The position numbers and the translations under genes are program-made. Positions 12,416 through 24,029 of a stretch of DNA of 64,000 bases are shown here, in pieces. The DNA comes from Pachyseris speciosa (taxonomy: Eukaryota > Cnidaria > Anthozoa > Scleractinia > Pachyseridae). Under the pieces are notes generated by a model. That model was not told the DNA's origin, searched no databases, and worked only from the letters and a program-made list of their open reading frames with translations. The first letter of the stretch is position 1. The number at the start of each line of letters is the position of its first letter. The stretch covers positions 832,501 to 896,500 of the forward strand of contig JAEMWC010000035.1 of assembly GCA_016490735.1 (NCBI GenBank), read 5' to 3'.

Positions 12416-12989
12416 CCGCTCAGTTGCAACTAGCGATCCAAGGCAAATGATATCACGACTAAGAAACTCTTTTTCAAGCGAAAATTACAGTTTGATTGTG
12501 ATCGAACCTCACTTGATTAGCAATTCAAGATGGCGGATCAAAGAACCCTCTGCACACAACTTGCAGTAGCCACCATCTTGAAAGGTCATTTCCGTTAGGA
12601 ATCTGGGCTCCAGCGAACTGATACATTCAGCTGGAACTTCAGATGGATATGGGCGACAAGTCGACAACTCCCATGAAAAATATCCGACTTTATCTCAGCC
12701 CATCCTTTCACCAAAAGAATAGCTCGTAAAAGGCGACGGAATAAGCGTGTCCTAATATTCCGTATTTTAGGGTTTCGACTGTCAAAAAAGATCGATACAT
12801 AAATAAAAATATCAAATTTTACCTGCTGGTGTTTCCTTCGTCTTTCGCGCCTGGTCATGATTTCCGATCTTTGCTTTACGGACAACGCGCATGTCTGTTT
12901 ATCTCGGTAACTGAGATATTGGTGACGCACGAGGCTTTTTATGGGAGGTTGCAACACCGCTTGTTCAATTATTCAAGTTATCTGAAATT

Positions 12990-13010
12990 TATAATAATAA
13001 TAATCATATA
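12990..13010. repeat. Short (ATA/ATT) microsatellite
   Basis: ATAATAATAATAATC-type run inside otherwise unassigned sequence (12420-13130), in which no gene was recognised. Confidence 0.5.
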
Positions 13011-13134
13011 TCACGTTTATATTGCGCATTTTCTATGCAATATTCAAATGCGCATTACAACACTGGTCGAGGGACTTTGCCAGACTGCTTATAACGCAGT
13101 TTACAATAATGAAGTTGAGTTGTGAGTGCCCCGT

Positions 13135-13432
13135 AATATCAATATCAACTTAAGACAGACACTAGGGGTGGTCACTGCCAGAGTTTTTTTACGTCCCTAG
13201 TGGTTCTTTTACGTCCCACAGAATCAGAGAATTATGAAGAGTTGTGAGACGGGGCCTACGGTTTATCGTCCTTATCCGAGAAGACTAGAAAGTGTAACCG
13301 TTTGCAGATGTTATTACAAAGGCAGCACTTTCTCCTCAATTATTTAAAGACCCTGAGTGTTGGTCCGGCCGGCGTTTTGAACGCGCGACCTCCCGCACAC
13401 TAGTCCGGTGCTCTACCACTGAGCTAACTTCT
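13135..13432 (-). mobile_element. tRNA-derived SINE, second copy
   Basis: Same body as the copy at 6.69-7.08 kb: GGCCCCGTCTCACAACTC, TAAGGACGATAAACCGT, and a tRNA-like head near 13360-13430 with box A-like TAGCTCAGTGGTAGAGCACC. The head is more decayed (GTTCAAAACG). On the plus strand the element reads tail to head. Confidence 0.8.
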
Positions 13433-13489
13433 GAACAATTGCCGCAAAAGATCTATCTCCGTAAGCAACTGTAGTAGTCTTCGGGATAA

Positions 13490-14625
13490 CTAGGAGGTTG
13501 GAACACTAGAACGAAGGGAGCGACAGGGAGTGTAATGATGTAACAGTTCATTAATATACACTGGGACAAGGCCATTAAGGGATTTGTACGTAAGCAACAG
13601 TAACTTAAAAATTATTCTGTCATTATCAGGAAGCCAGTGCAACGTTTTTAAAACAGGAGTAATGTGATCAGTCTTCTTCATTCTGAAATCTCTGAAGTTT
13701 CTCAATTTCTCTAGAGGGAATTCCATAGAGCAAACTATTACAATAATCCAATTTCGATAAAACGAAGGCATGGACAATGCGCCCAGTATCCGCTTGCGAA
13801 AGATATTTTCTGTTTCTGCCAATAGAATGAAACGAACGCGAACGATCCGAGCGCGACAGGTGTTGTTGACATGAGGAGCAAAGGTGAGGTGTGAATCAAG
13901 CGTGACTCCAAGGTCTTTGATAACCGTGACTAGTAGGCTTATAGCGCTTAACGAAATGATTACTGACTTTAATCGAAGCAATCAGCTCAGCAGGTGAAAA
14001 ACGCGAAGAGAAAAGAATTATCTCAGTCTTCGACGGATTACATTTAAGCATATGGCATAAATTCCAACACATGATTTCATCTAGACACAAACTGATATTT
14101 TCTAAAGTAACGACGCGGTTTTGGGTGTCGTCAGAATACATCATTACGTCGAAACCGTGTGCGGAGATGATATCTTCAAGAGGGGCGAATGACAGCGCTC
14201 CAAGGACGGACCCTTGAGGGACACCACAAGACAAACATCTTGGTCGAGAAAGAATCTTATCGAGGGCAATGCATTGAGGACGATCTTTAAGGTATGATTC
14301 AATCCAACGAAGAACCATTTCGGAAAAGCCGTAGCGATACCGAAGCCTATCAAGAAGAATAGCGTGGTCTATTGTGTCAAAAGTCGAGGACAGATCTGAC
14401 AACACTAGAACAGCTTCGCATTTATTGTCAATGGCCTGATGTATATCATTAACAACTCGTAAAAAGGCAGTTTCAGTACTGTGATGCTTTCTGTATGCTG
14501 ACTGCATTTTAGCAAATAAGCCATCGGTGGTGAGATAACCCTCAATCTGGAAAGCTACTGTTCTCTCTAATGTCTTAGAGAGAGAGGATAGATTGGAAAT
14601 GGGCCGATAGCTGGAAAGACATCAG
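13490..14625 (-). pseudogene. CR1/L2-type LINE reverse-transcriptase fragment, decayed
   Basis: Minus-strand frames give RPISNLSSLSKTLERTVA, then MQSAYRKHHSTETAFLRVV, DLSSTFDTIDHAILL (motif A), CGVPQGSVLG (motif B) and MYSDDTQ (motif C, YADD-like). They end with the C-terminal LHWLPDNDRIIFKLLLLTYK block. These motifs are characteristic of CR1/L2/Rex-type LINEs. Frame changes near 13.9 kb and the missing endonuclease domain mark it as a dead fragment. It ends on the right near 14625. Confidence 0.85.
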
Positions 14626-14854
14626 CATCAAAAACAGTTATGGTTCAGTGTTGCTTTAAAATCAGTGTAATAGATTCTGGTGTACATCTTAGGAATACTT
14701 ACGATTGTATTTTACAAATGATTGTAAATTTAAATGATGCTTTTCAAAGAAGCCTAAAACTGTTCACGCGATCATAAGAAATCCCTCATTAAAAAGGCCA
14801 CTATATTTTAAAAGACCTTTCCAGATCGACGGGCGATCGTACAGCTTAAAAATG

Positions 14855-14906
14855 TACTTAACTTGCCCAATATTTCGGTTAGACAATAGCCTTCATTAGA
14901 AGCTAA
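14855..14906 (-). other. Decayed Penelope-type hammerhead-like motif
   Basis: The minus strand reads CTAATGA, a GG/CC-closed hairpin, then GAAAT. The consensus is CTGANGA, stem II, GAAAC. Two core positions are changed, so it should be inactive. I noticed it because it matches the motif spacing of the other copies in the window. Confidence 0.3.
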
Positions 14907-14909
14907 ACG

Positions 14910-16375
14910 GGGACTAAGTGAAAATAAAAACAAAGTCACGATTATAATTTAAAAAAAATTAAAGTATTAATGACAATGATGACGATGATGATGCTGCTGC
15001 CTGCGAAGACATGGTTCAGAGAAACCATAGTTTGAAATGCCCTGCATGGTTTAACTCCGCTGTTCATTTTGACCCTTTTTCAACCTGTGCGCGCACTGCT
15101 TCACCAAGGCCTGAGAACTTAAAGAGTTGAATTACGGGACATGCGAGTCCGCAGGGAAGGAAGCCCAGGACTAGTGCGACTGTAGTGATGGATAGACGGA
15201 GATGGAGGGAGGGAGGTAGGGAGGGGAGAAACATGCACCCATAGTCCAAATCTAGTACCAAAATGAACGGAGGCCACCCTCCCCACCCCCACCAAAGTGC
15301 TTTTGCACGCGATCTTTTTACATACAGAACGCCACTCTAAAGAGAGTTACCGATTCACTCCCCCGAATACGCAACTCGACTGTTAAATGGTCAAGCGCTA
15401 GCTAGCGGTGGGACTTTCTTTCTCGCAGCGGGAATTGAGAATAGAACAAGAGGCTTAAATTGGCCTATACTCATGCGCATGCTTCAGCATAATTTTGCAT
15501 GTACTAGACGTGAGCATAAATTTGCATTACACAATATGACCCAAAACGAAAAACGGAGGCATAACCTTGACTCATGCGCTCACTGCGCATGAGTAATGGA
15601 GTTTCGAAATTTTGTCTCCTTGCTCTGTCATCGGAACAATTTTTTTTGCACTTTTCTTTTCTTATAGGGAACCTCGGTCCAGTTCAGACATCTTGACGTT
15701 TGGACCAACAAATGGCTGCCTATAAATAATTGCGCTTGCCGAGGCTACAGATTTACGAGATTCAATTTACGTTAACACAGGGAAAAGAAACAAAACAAAG
15801 AACATGTAAAGCACAAAATGTCCCCGCAGTCATTTCTTTATTTACAAAACTCGATCACATTAATTGCAAATAAACAGATGCGAAGGGCGTTGCCAAAATA
15901 TCTAATTACAGAATAACTGCCTAAGCTACAATATGCATACAGATGAGAAGAGAGTGAGATTTAGAGTAGGAATTTGTAACGTCAAAACCATAACACGACT
16001 ATAAGAGTGCATACAAACAAATGGATATAAATGCTTACTTTCTATCCTCGTAAATTTATCCAATTTTATACAAACTACAAAAGGCTAACTGGATTTTCTA
16101 CTGCGGTAACCGTGGTTTGGGATTAGAATCAGTTTTAGCGACGATCTCAGTCGTGATGTTGCTTTATTTCTGTGCAAATGCGGCCAATCAACAAACTACA
16201 CCAAACGTATTGACTGACCAAGCGACCAGACCTGACTTAAACACGATAATCGTCTCGAAGGTTTCCTTCTCTTGCTATATTTTTATAATGTACACTATCT
16301 TTTAAAACTAATTGCGCGGTTTTCAGCAAACGCATATAATTAATCTATACAAAACGCTTCTGAAACTAAATGTAG
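14910..16375. other. Intergenic, no confident gene
   Basis: Holds a short GATGATGATGCTGCTGC run near 14980. One short plus-strand frame lies at 16157-16261 (MLLYFCANAANQQTT, signal-peptide-like, followed by a possible GT donor). It could be a first or internal exon of a small secreted or membrane protein, but no partner exon was proven. Confidence 0.35.
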
Positions 16376-16429
16376 TCGAGTGTCCTTTTACTGTACACTG
16401 CTGTCGCTGGTTAAAAAATTGAGGACTCT

Positions 16430-16675
16430 TGCTCTAGCCAATCACAGCAAACCTACTTCTTTTAAACAACTCAGAATTAAAACCAGAAACAATCACGACC
16501 AGGGGACTGTCGATGTACGTTTTCTGAATTCCCGCGCCTGGCACTGGTTGCATGTTTTCCCGCGCTTTGCACCCGTCGCATATTTTCCCGCTCTTGGCAC
16601 TGGTTCCATGTTTTCCCGCGCCGTTCTAATTGGTTCATTTGCGTCATGTGTTTGCTGTGATTGGTAACATGTGAT
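16430..16675. repeat. Short inverted-repeat element with 27-30-bp internal iterations
   Basis: The ends carry GCCAATCACAGCAAAC and its reverse complement GTTTGCTGTGATTGG. Between them lie three to four imperfect copies of GGCACTGGTTGCATGTTTTC followed by CCGCGC. The same iteration appears in reverse at 21.34-21.62 kb and in part near 40.33 kb. Confidence 0.6.
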
Positions 16676-16789
16676 CACAGGGAATGTATCTTCAATCTGC
16701 ATATCGCGCTCCTGCCGAAGTCCCAGTGTGGCACGGCCTTATTCTATCGTGGGTAGTTGAACTAGAGATTTGAATTTGAGGAAAACCTT

Positions 16790-17570
16790 TTCAGAATGGA
16801 GCGCTTCTTGAGTGTAGTTGGCGCGACAGGAGCATCGGGTGTATCCGAATAAGACAGCATTACTTGCAATCGACCCACAGGCATCCCATCTAAAGAAAAA
16901 AAGTATGGTAAGGTTCACACTCTAATACTGTCCAAATATGGCCGTAACGCACTCAATATTAATTCGTTGTAAGTACACAATAGATATCAGGCGAAACAGC
17001 CAACTCGTCCTATGGTCTCATCGGCTAAGTATCGGGCGACATTCAGGGCGATTTCGCGTGGGATAATTCAGTATCAAATATTCGGCAACGAATGAGAAAA
17101 TTAGCATTACTTGCAATTCGACCAATTATAATTGTAAAATAATTATAATTAATTTGTAATTATTAATTATATTTGGCACTAAAACAGAAAATTAACATTG
17201 CTTGCAATCGAGAGAGGTTTTTCTCCGGGTACTCCGGTTTTCCCCTCTCCACAAAAACCAACATTTGATTTGATTTGATTTATTTAGAGTTGATTTGATT
17301 TCATATATGTGAGGCGCATTTGAAAATTGTATAATTGAATTTGCGCCATATAAATAAATATTATTATTGTTATTCTACAGGCCTTCCATCTAAGGAGAAG
17401 AAGTGGATTAAGAAGTACTCAGCACTGAACGAGAAAATTAACGATACTTGCAAGCGACCAACAGGCATTGCAGCATATTCGGCAGCGAACGAGAAAATTT
17501 ATGCGGAATTCTTAAAACGTCGAATCGTTTCAAGAGCCTTTGTCCTTATTGCCTCACTGTTAAGGTAAAA
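16790..17570 (+). repeat. Dispersed short duplications of unknown origin
   Basis: Pieces resembling TACTTGCAATCGACC(A)ACAGGCAT and TTCGGCAACGAATGAGAAAAT recur at about 16861, 17080-17120, 17203, 17385-17480. Where open they encode motifs like YSALNEKI and YSAANEKI (17335-17568). Some copies end in GT and start after AG, as exons would. I do not recognise a family. Gene fragments or an unknown repeat are both possible. Confidence 0.3.
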
Positions 17571-17574
17571 ACCC

Positions 17575-18980
17575 ACATTTTACATGAAGGAAAAGAAGTT
17601 GTCTAATTTGAGGAGTTATGGCATGACGTTAAGTTTACGTTTTTGTTTTCGGTGAAAGAAAATAATTTTTATAGCGAAGTGTAGGCAAATTGTCAAAGTG
17701 GAATTTCTCAGCCATCAAACAACCCGTGCCTGGAAGATATCGTTCGTTATCTGCTTCATATCAACCAGAAATAAAACGAACGTTTCGGTTAACTTAACCT
17801 GCGAAGTTGCGCTTAACGTTATCAATCAAGAGCACTATTAACCTTTCACTTGTACAGCCAAAGCCTTAAGAATTATAACATTTCTTAAATCACTTTTCCC
17901 AGGTGTTTGCTATCGTTGACATCCAAGTGACCATCACGCGCAACTCACACGTGAGATAAAATTCCTCGCGCGAAAACACGTGGGAACTTCTCAGTCACAT
18001 TGGAACTTATTCTAGAAGCCTCGGCTATTTTTGGCTGGATGAAAAACTCAGAGTTACGACATCTTGACTGGGAGGTAAATAGGTTACTCTTGTCTTTCGT
18101 CTGCTAACCTAGCTTGCGGCGAATTCTGTCAGCGACCTCGGAAAAGATAGCTAATTCAGCAATGCTTAAATGAAACCAATGTCAAATTAACTCACCGTGT
18201 TCAAGATTAAGCCATTTTGTTTCCGAATGTTTGTCTGTAAAAGAAGTGAAGACATGAATGAGTGATGGAGAAACTCACTAAAAAAAGATTTATTGGTAAG
18301 GAATTTGGGATTGCGTGCTGTCTAGCTTCAACACTAATGCTCTTATGTTAAGCAACAGTTCGCTTATAGCGATAATACTTAGAGCTATGTTCAGCTGTCA
18401 ACGTCTCTGAGTAGTTGGCGAGACACCAAGATTAAGAACTAAGCCCCTTAATAGCTTAAGTACAACTTGTTTTAATGGGAAGATTAAACCTCCCATATGG
18501 TTAATTGTTCTCGTAAGGCGGCTCTGCAGGCAATCTCTCCCAAAACGGGTTTATCTTTTGAACTCATATTCCTTCTTTAATACGATTTAAAAGCTGGCCT
18601 TATTTTCTGAAATACTGTAAGGCTCGAAAATATGACATTTTATCGAAAATGACCTACACAACTGTGAAGAGACGAAGAGACAGCGTTTTATTGTCACAAT
18701 ACTGGAAACGCTGAAAGCTCACTCAGCTACGATGCGAGCCATTCCTATTAAAAGGCCATCCATTGTAAAATGAATTAATACTAGTTTCTGGTCACAAAGT
18801 ATGTTACCCTTAACATAATTTCAGTTTATGTTTTAGTTTCAGTTTCAGTTTATTTTTTTCCATTTTTCTTACGCATTGTTACTAAATAAATAAATAAATA
18901 AATATTAAAATACAAAAGATAAATAAAAGAGGAAAGAGAAGCATATGGCGAGGACCCACTATTAACAAAAATGCATTTTT
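17575..18980. other. Intergenic, no gene recognised
   Basis: An (AAAT)n run lies at about 18885-18905 and a TTTCAGTTTCAGTTTA run just before it. Nothing else was recognised. Confidence 0.45.
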
Positions 18981-18985
18981 TTAAT

Positions 18986-19269
18986 TAGAGCGCTTTTCAA
19001 TTGAGTGTCGTAAAACCAAAACCAAAGCAATCACTCCAGCCAATCACAACAGAAGTAAGCAGTGCAATGAGCCAATCAGAATACGAAGCAATTACATGTA
19101 GCCGGCGTAAAGCGCGGGAAAATACGCGCGTACAAATCACAATTGGTTTTGGTTTTGCTTCTCATTGGTTAAGAAAGTGGCGTGAGTTTTCCTGGCCAAT
19201 CACAGAGCGAAGCAATGCAAAACCAAAGCAAAACCATAATTACTTTCGACACTCAATTGAAAACCACTC
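18986..19269 (+). mobile_element. MITE family A, copy 1
   Basis: 284 bp. The left end is GAGCGCTTTTCAATTGAGTG and the right end its near-inverse (CACTCAATTGAAAACCACTC). The interior has CCAATCAGAATACGAAGC and GCGGGAAAATACGCGCG. The outer flanking bases in the cleanest copy (33.4 kb) are TA, which suggests Tc1/mariner-type target choice. At least five further copies lie in the window. Confidence 0.85.
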
Positions 19270-19289
19270 GATCCATCACAAGTATTAAT

Positions 19290-19582
19290 ACATGTTAAGA
19301 AAATACACGACGTTTTTGATTTGAAAAACATATTTCGACAGCTCTTCTGTCATCTTCAGTTTAAATTACACAAAGTACAAAGTTGAATTTATAGTGTAAG
19401 GAATGCTAATTAGATATTACAACAAAAGGAAACATAACAATATATACCCGTTATTCCTTACACTATAAATTCAACTTTGTACTTTGTGTAGTTTAAACTG
19501 AAGATGACAGAAGAGCTGTCGAAACATGTTTTTTTAAATAAGAAACGTCGTGTATTTAATATTTTCCTAAAATTATAACATG
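19290..19582. repeat. Inverted pair of Penelope-type terminal repeats, each with a hammerhead-like core
   Basis: Left arm 19290-19404 and right arm 19452-19582 are inverted copies, about 115-130 bp, with a 47-bp spacer. The right arm, plus strand, has CTGAAGA (19498-19504), hairpin GACAG/CTGTC, then GAAAC (19521-19525) and a downstream GTC. The left arm has the mirror copy with GAAAT. Known Penelope-like elements can carry hammerhead motifs in terminal repeats, which may be inverted. No RT is left between the arms. Confidence 0.6.
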
Positions 19583-19654
19583 TCTGCTAGTATCCAGACC
19601 TTATTAATATATTCCAGAAAGATGTAGATGACGTCATCGCCGCCATCTCTTAAA

Positions 19655-19692
19655 CTTAAAAATGAAGCCATGATGCCTTCGAAACGTCGTTA
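19655..19692 (+). other. Hammerhead-like remnant
   Basis: AATGAAG, a short hairpin, CTTC, then GAAACGTC at 19681-19688. The 3' half of the core is intact but CTGANGA is not. Probably a decayed Penelope terminal repeat next to the inverted pair at 19.3-19.6 kb. Confidence 0.3.
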
Positions 19693-19974
19693 TTTTATTT
19701 CGCTGACTTTTTTGATTGACTGTTCTCCAGGTCACACTAAAGAAATACGTGGCAGAACCCCTTTAACAGAACATGTTCTTGCTTTGAAAACAAATGAATT
19801 GCCTTCCAAGACAGGGAATGTCTATGTGATAAACATTTGCATCACTCAAGCTCATCTAATATAGACACTCACCAAACTCGTTGCTATGCCCTTTATTAAC
19901 AGGAATGATGGCATTTTGTTCCATGTAGACAAGTCGATCGCGCTTCAAATTTCACTTTGCTCTTTCTAACCTTT

Positions 19975-20512
19975 TTAACCCCCTCCCCCGGAGGGAGGGG
20001 GTACTCCCACATATGAGCTATATAGGTATGTGCCGCGTGATAGGGTATGGTTTTTGAGGTTGCCATCTGAGTGTTCTCGGTGTGATCCTCTCCGAAACAT
20101 CCCTTCCTCCTCCATTTGCATTTGCTCTCAAGTTGTGTTTAGCCATTCAATACAACCATATGTTGTTGATTGTAGTTTTACAAAAATAACATGATTATTT
20201 TATGTTTCAGTTCCATAACAAAGTATCAGCAGGGAAAAAACAACTCTGAAAGATTTACCATGTTTATGATGGCATATTTGGCATAGCCAAGTATTCTGTG
20301 CTGAATGTTAACTTCTAATCTTTCAGAAACGAAATAAAGTTGACCTGTTCAAGCTATTCTTAGTTTTGTTTTTCCTTGAATATGGTGTCATTTTTCGGCT
20401 TTTTGGGCCTTAAAAATTTTGTTTGCTTCATCCTTGACTAGGGTCGGGGTTTAAGACCCTTCACGGCACACACTTATCCGAAATTTACGGAAGTAACCCC
20501 CTCCCCCCTCCC
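19975..20512. repeat. Repeat with CCCCCTCCC-rich ends
   Basis: Both edges carry AACCCCCTCCCCC. The left part has GGGGGTACTCCCACATATGA followed by GCTATATAGGTATGTG. I infer a dispersed coral-type MITE; no second full copy lies in this window to prove it. Confidence 0.4.
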
Positions 20513-20534
20513 CTCGGGCTTTCTAATCACATAC

Positions 20535-23500
20535 CTGTTGATCCACTGCTTGTGGTCGATCTTGTCCTCTTGGTGAACACATCTATCACAACAATATTAC
20601 ATTAAAATTAATCTTGACTTAGCTACTGAGGTGGAAGAGACGATACCTACACCAAATAGTAGGGTGCACATGTGTTGATTTACAATTTCATTGAAATCAA
20701 ATTCAGATGCTTGTTGGCGTGATATTTTCGCTGACTGACACATCTTAACGAAGGTCGACAAATTGGTGTAGAATTGTTCCCTCTGTTGTGACCTCGAGCT
20801 CAATACCCCTGTTATTAAAAAGGATTCCTTAAACTTGCGAAACAGCTGCGACTGAGATGAATCCGATCTGCCTCAAGCAAATGAGAAGGAAGTAACTTCG
20901 AGCTCTCGCTTACCTTTGAAGAATTCTTGAATAGAAATCTTAGCCTTGCCCGCAACCTTTTTCTTTGCGTCTCTCAGCTCAAAGAGGAGATTAGCTTCGT
21001 TTGAGATTGCAGTGCCCCCTGCTGTCTACAATGAAAATCGATAATACAAAGCACTTACAACCCCAAAGGTTATCTTGAGGTCCACATAAAATTGATGTTT
21101 ATGTCTTCAATAATGACATGTAATAATACACTCGGGTATGCGCATTTGTTCATCTCCGTGTCCACCATGTGTACCACATGTGTTGGATCGCTGAGGTGGG
21201 AGAAATAACATTCTCCCTTTGACCGCAGGCTTTAAGCAGTGCTGAAGAGTCTTAGGTAAGACGAAACAGCTGTCCACTGCTAGGCTTGTGGCTACCTCAG
21301 CCTGGAGATGAGCAAATGCACACACCAACACATGACAAGAGACCAGCGCGGGAAAACGCGCGACGAGTGTAAAGCGCGGGAAAATATGCAACCGGTGCTA
21401 AGTGTGGGAAAGCATGCTACTGGTGCCAGTCATCGGAATAACGCAGCCAGTGCCAAGAGCGGGAAATCACGCAATTGGCGCCAAGCACGGGAAAATACAC
21501 ACAAATAGTGCTAAGCACGAGAAAACTTCTGACTGGTGCCAGACGTAGACAAAAACACCATCTGGTGCCAAGGGCAGGGAAACATGCGACTCCTTCCAAG
21601 AGTGAGACTGGTGCCAAGTACAAGAAAGAGTGCAGTTGCACTTTTGTGTAATTTCTACCGCAAGTCATCCCGTTTTTGAAACTTTTAAAATCTAAAGGAA
21701 AATAAGGGCCAATTAAAAATAAAAAATGGCTTTTCTATAAAGCACGGAAAGTTTTCAAAAATGTCGGCGAATGGTGGTCAAGATGGGACACTCGTACGCT
21801 TCCATCTAACTGCCACCATCTTCGACATAACGGCCCAGTTCAGTTAAGTTCTAATATTTAGCCAAACATAAACAATTAAATACAATAATAGTAAGTTGGC
21901 AAAGGAACCCAGAAGAAACTAACTGAGGCTTATAAAACCTGGGCTCCCTGGTCACAAAGGAATTAAGAAGAATAAATGATGTGGAGTGAAAATGGCAAAC
22001 AGAACCTGGAAAGGGCGACTAAAACTACCATGGGGGACCCTCACAACAGATTACGCTCGCCAAAAGAAATGAAGATGGTGGCGATTCAATCGAATCGGAG
22101 TTCGGAAAAACATTAAATAGGAAAAGAAGGGACTGTGGGAAATAATTATTGTCCAGGAAGAAGTCTTGGGGCGAAAAGTTCAAGACTAAACTGAAATGTC
22201 TTACCTGAAAGATGTAGTTCCATTTGGCCATTCCACTCTCTGGTGTCAGCTGCGGGTGGTGCCCATCGTGATCACCTCATATGAAACACTGCTTTTACGA
22301 CCGCGCCGAGGACTGGGAATGAAAGTCGGTATAGTGGTAAGAAGCCATCAGGCTTACAGACTATTCTTGGTTTTCATCAATACCATAAAATACGCTTGCA
22401 TGTACGAACAAGAGTCAGAAACAAAGGAGTTAAATGGGTAGGTAAAAAACATCTTAGAATGATTTTTGGCTCTACAGTATATACTCGTTAAACCAGCAAT
22501 AAAGTTAAAAAGTCGTAAAAGATGCAAGGAAACACGCACAATTCTTAGCAAAAGTATTAAGGAGTCTTTAACCAGGCGCATTCTTCGTGTGGTCTTACAC
22601 ATCAAAGCCTCGAATTCCGATTGGCTCATTACACTGTGTGTGTCTGTTGCGATTGGTCAGAGTAATTGATTTGGTTTTGGTTTTACAACACTCAATTGAA
22701 AATCGCCCTAGCAGTGAGTCCACATAGGTTTGAAATCGTCACTTACGTTGACGGGAATTTCTTTCGGAAGGTAAGAACTTTAGGAATTTCTATAATTACC
22801 ATATGGACTGGTCAATCTTTTTCTTCACGTTCGGGAAATCGTGTTATTTTGGAACTATACTGCCAGTGTAGTAAAAAACTTCTAAGGATAAACATGCTAA
22901 ATGGAGACGACATTTTTGACAGGCCGGCGATGTTGAAAATTTAAATATTACTCTACGGCACTTTATACCTACATTTGAACTCGTGCTCTAATCTGGAATG
23001 TCCCCCACCCTGCAGGTATAGAAATAAAAGGCATAGCAGACGGCTTACTTATTGTAATGGGTTTCATACTGGAGAAACGATCGAAAGGGAGATTAATTTT
23101 GAAGGACGAGGTGCTGAAATAGACCATTTAACAGCAACCTCGTTCCCAGGGTCTCTCCTCTTACCGTCCCCTAGAGCGAGAGGGGCCGGAAGAGCAGAGA
23201 CTCTGGGAAAGGGGTTGCATTTCCCAGTTGTGTGTTCAGTGACCTGGCCTTTTAAGTGGAAGCGAGGCTGGAGGTGACCTTGTTTTGATACAAACCTCTC
23301 TGTCTTTCTCATGCAAATGTCGACTAGCTAGCATAACAGCAACATGAATTACATGAGAAAAGCAGTGAGGTCTGTATCAAAAGAGGCAGGGGCACCCAAC
23401 GACAAGTTTCGGTAGATATCTGTTCGGTGGAGGGTAGTTCGCCTTAGGCTTTCGGCGTCGATTAAAGAGTGTACTCGGATTTTCGTAAGTAAAACGTGGC

Positions 23501-23985
23501 CTAAAAGATTCGTAATGTGGAAATCATAACCCCTGAGATTTTCTGAAAGGTCGTTTTTGCTGTTTTTGGCAGTAAAAAACGTCAGCTAGCATTTTCGGAA
23601 AGAAAAAAGATTCCCTAGAAAGTTCATTCCAGCTAGTATTTTCTCAAAGAAAGATTTTGTTCCCTAAAATTTTCGGGCAATTAACATTTCAGCTAGGGAA
23701 TCCGAACATATCCAAGTTTTCTAGCTAACCAAAACATCACTTTAAACAGACTTCAAACACCATAAGGTACTTAAAAATGCCTTTCTACAGCTTTTGGCTG
23801 CTTTGGCTCGTTGGGTGCCCCTGAAGAGGCATGCACTGAGTATGCAATTGTAAAATGGGCAATTGATCTTCTGATAGAAGAGGTTGGTCATCAATAAGTC
23901 CGATAACCATAGTTACCAACAGAAGTAGGGAGACAGTAACGTTCCATACATGATCCTTTTATCTATTTTTAGGACGAGACCAATG

Positions 23986-24029
<44 letters not shown>

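Noticed and set aside
19628..19864. 78-residue plus-strand frame
   Set aside because: It overlaps Penelope-type relic sequence and a possible minus-strand exon; no domain was seen.
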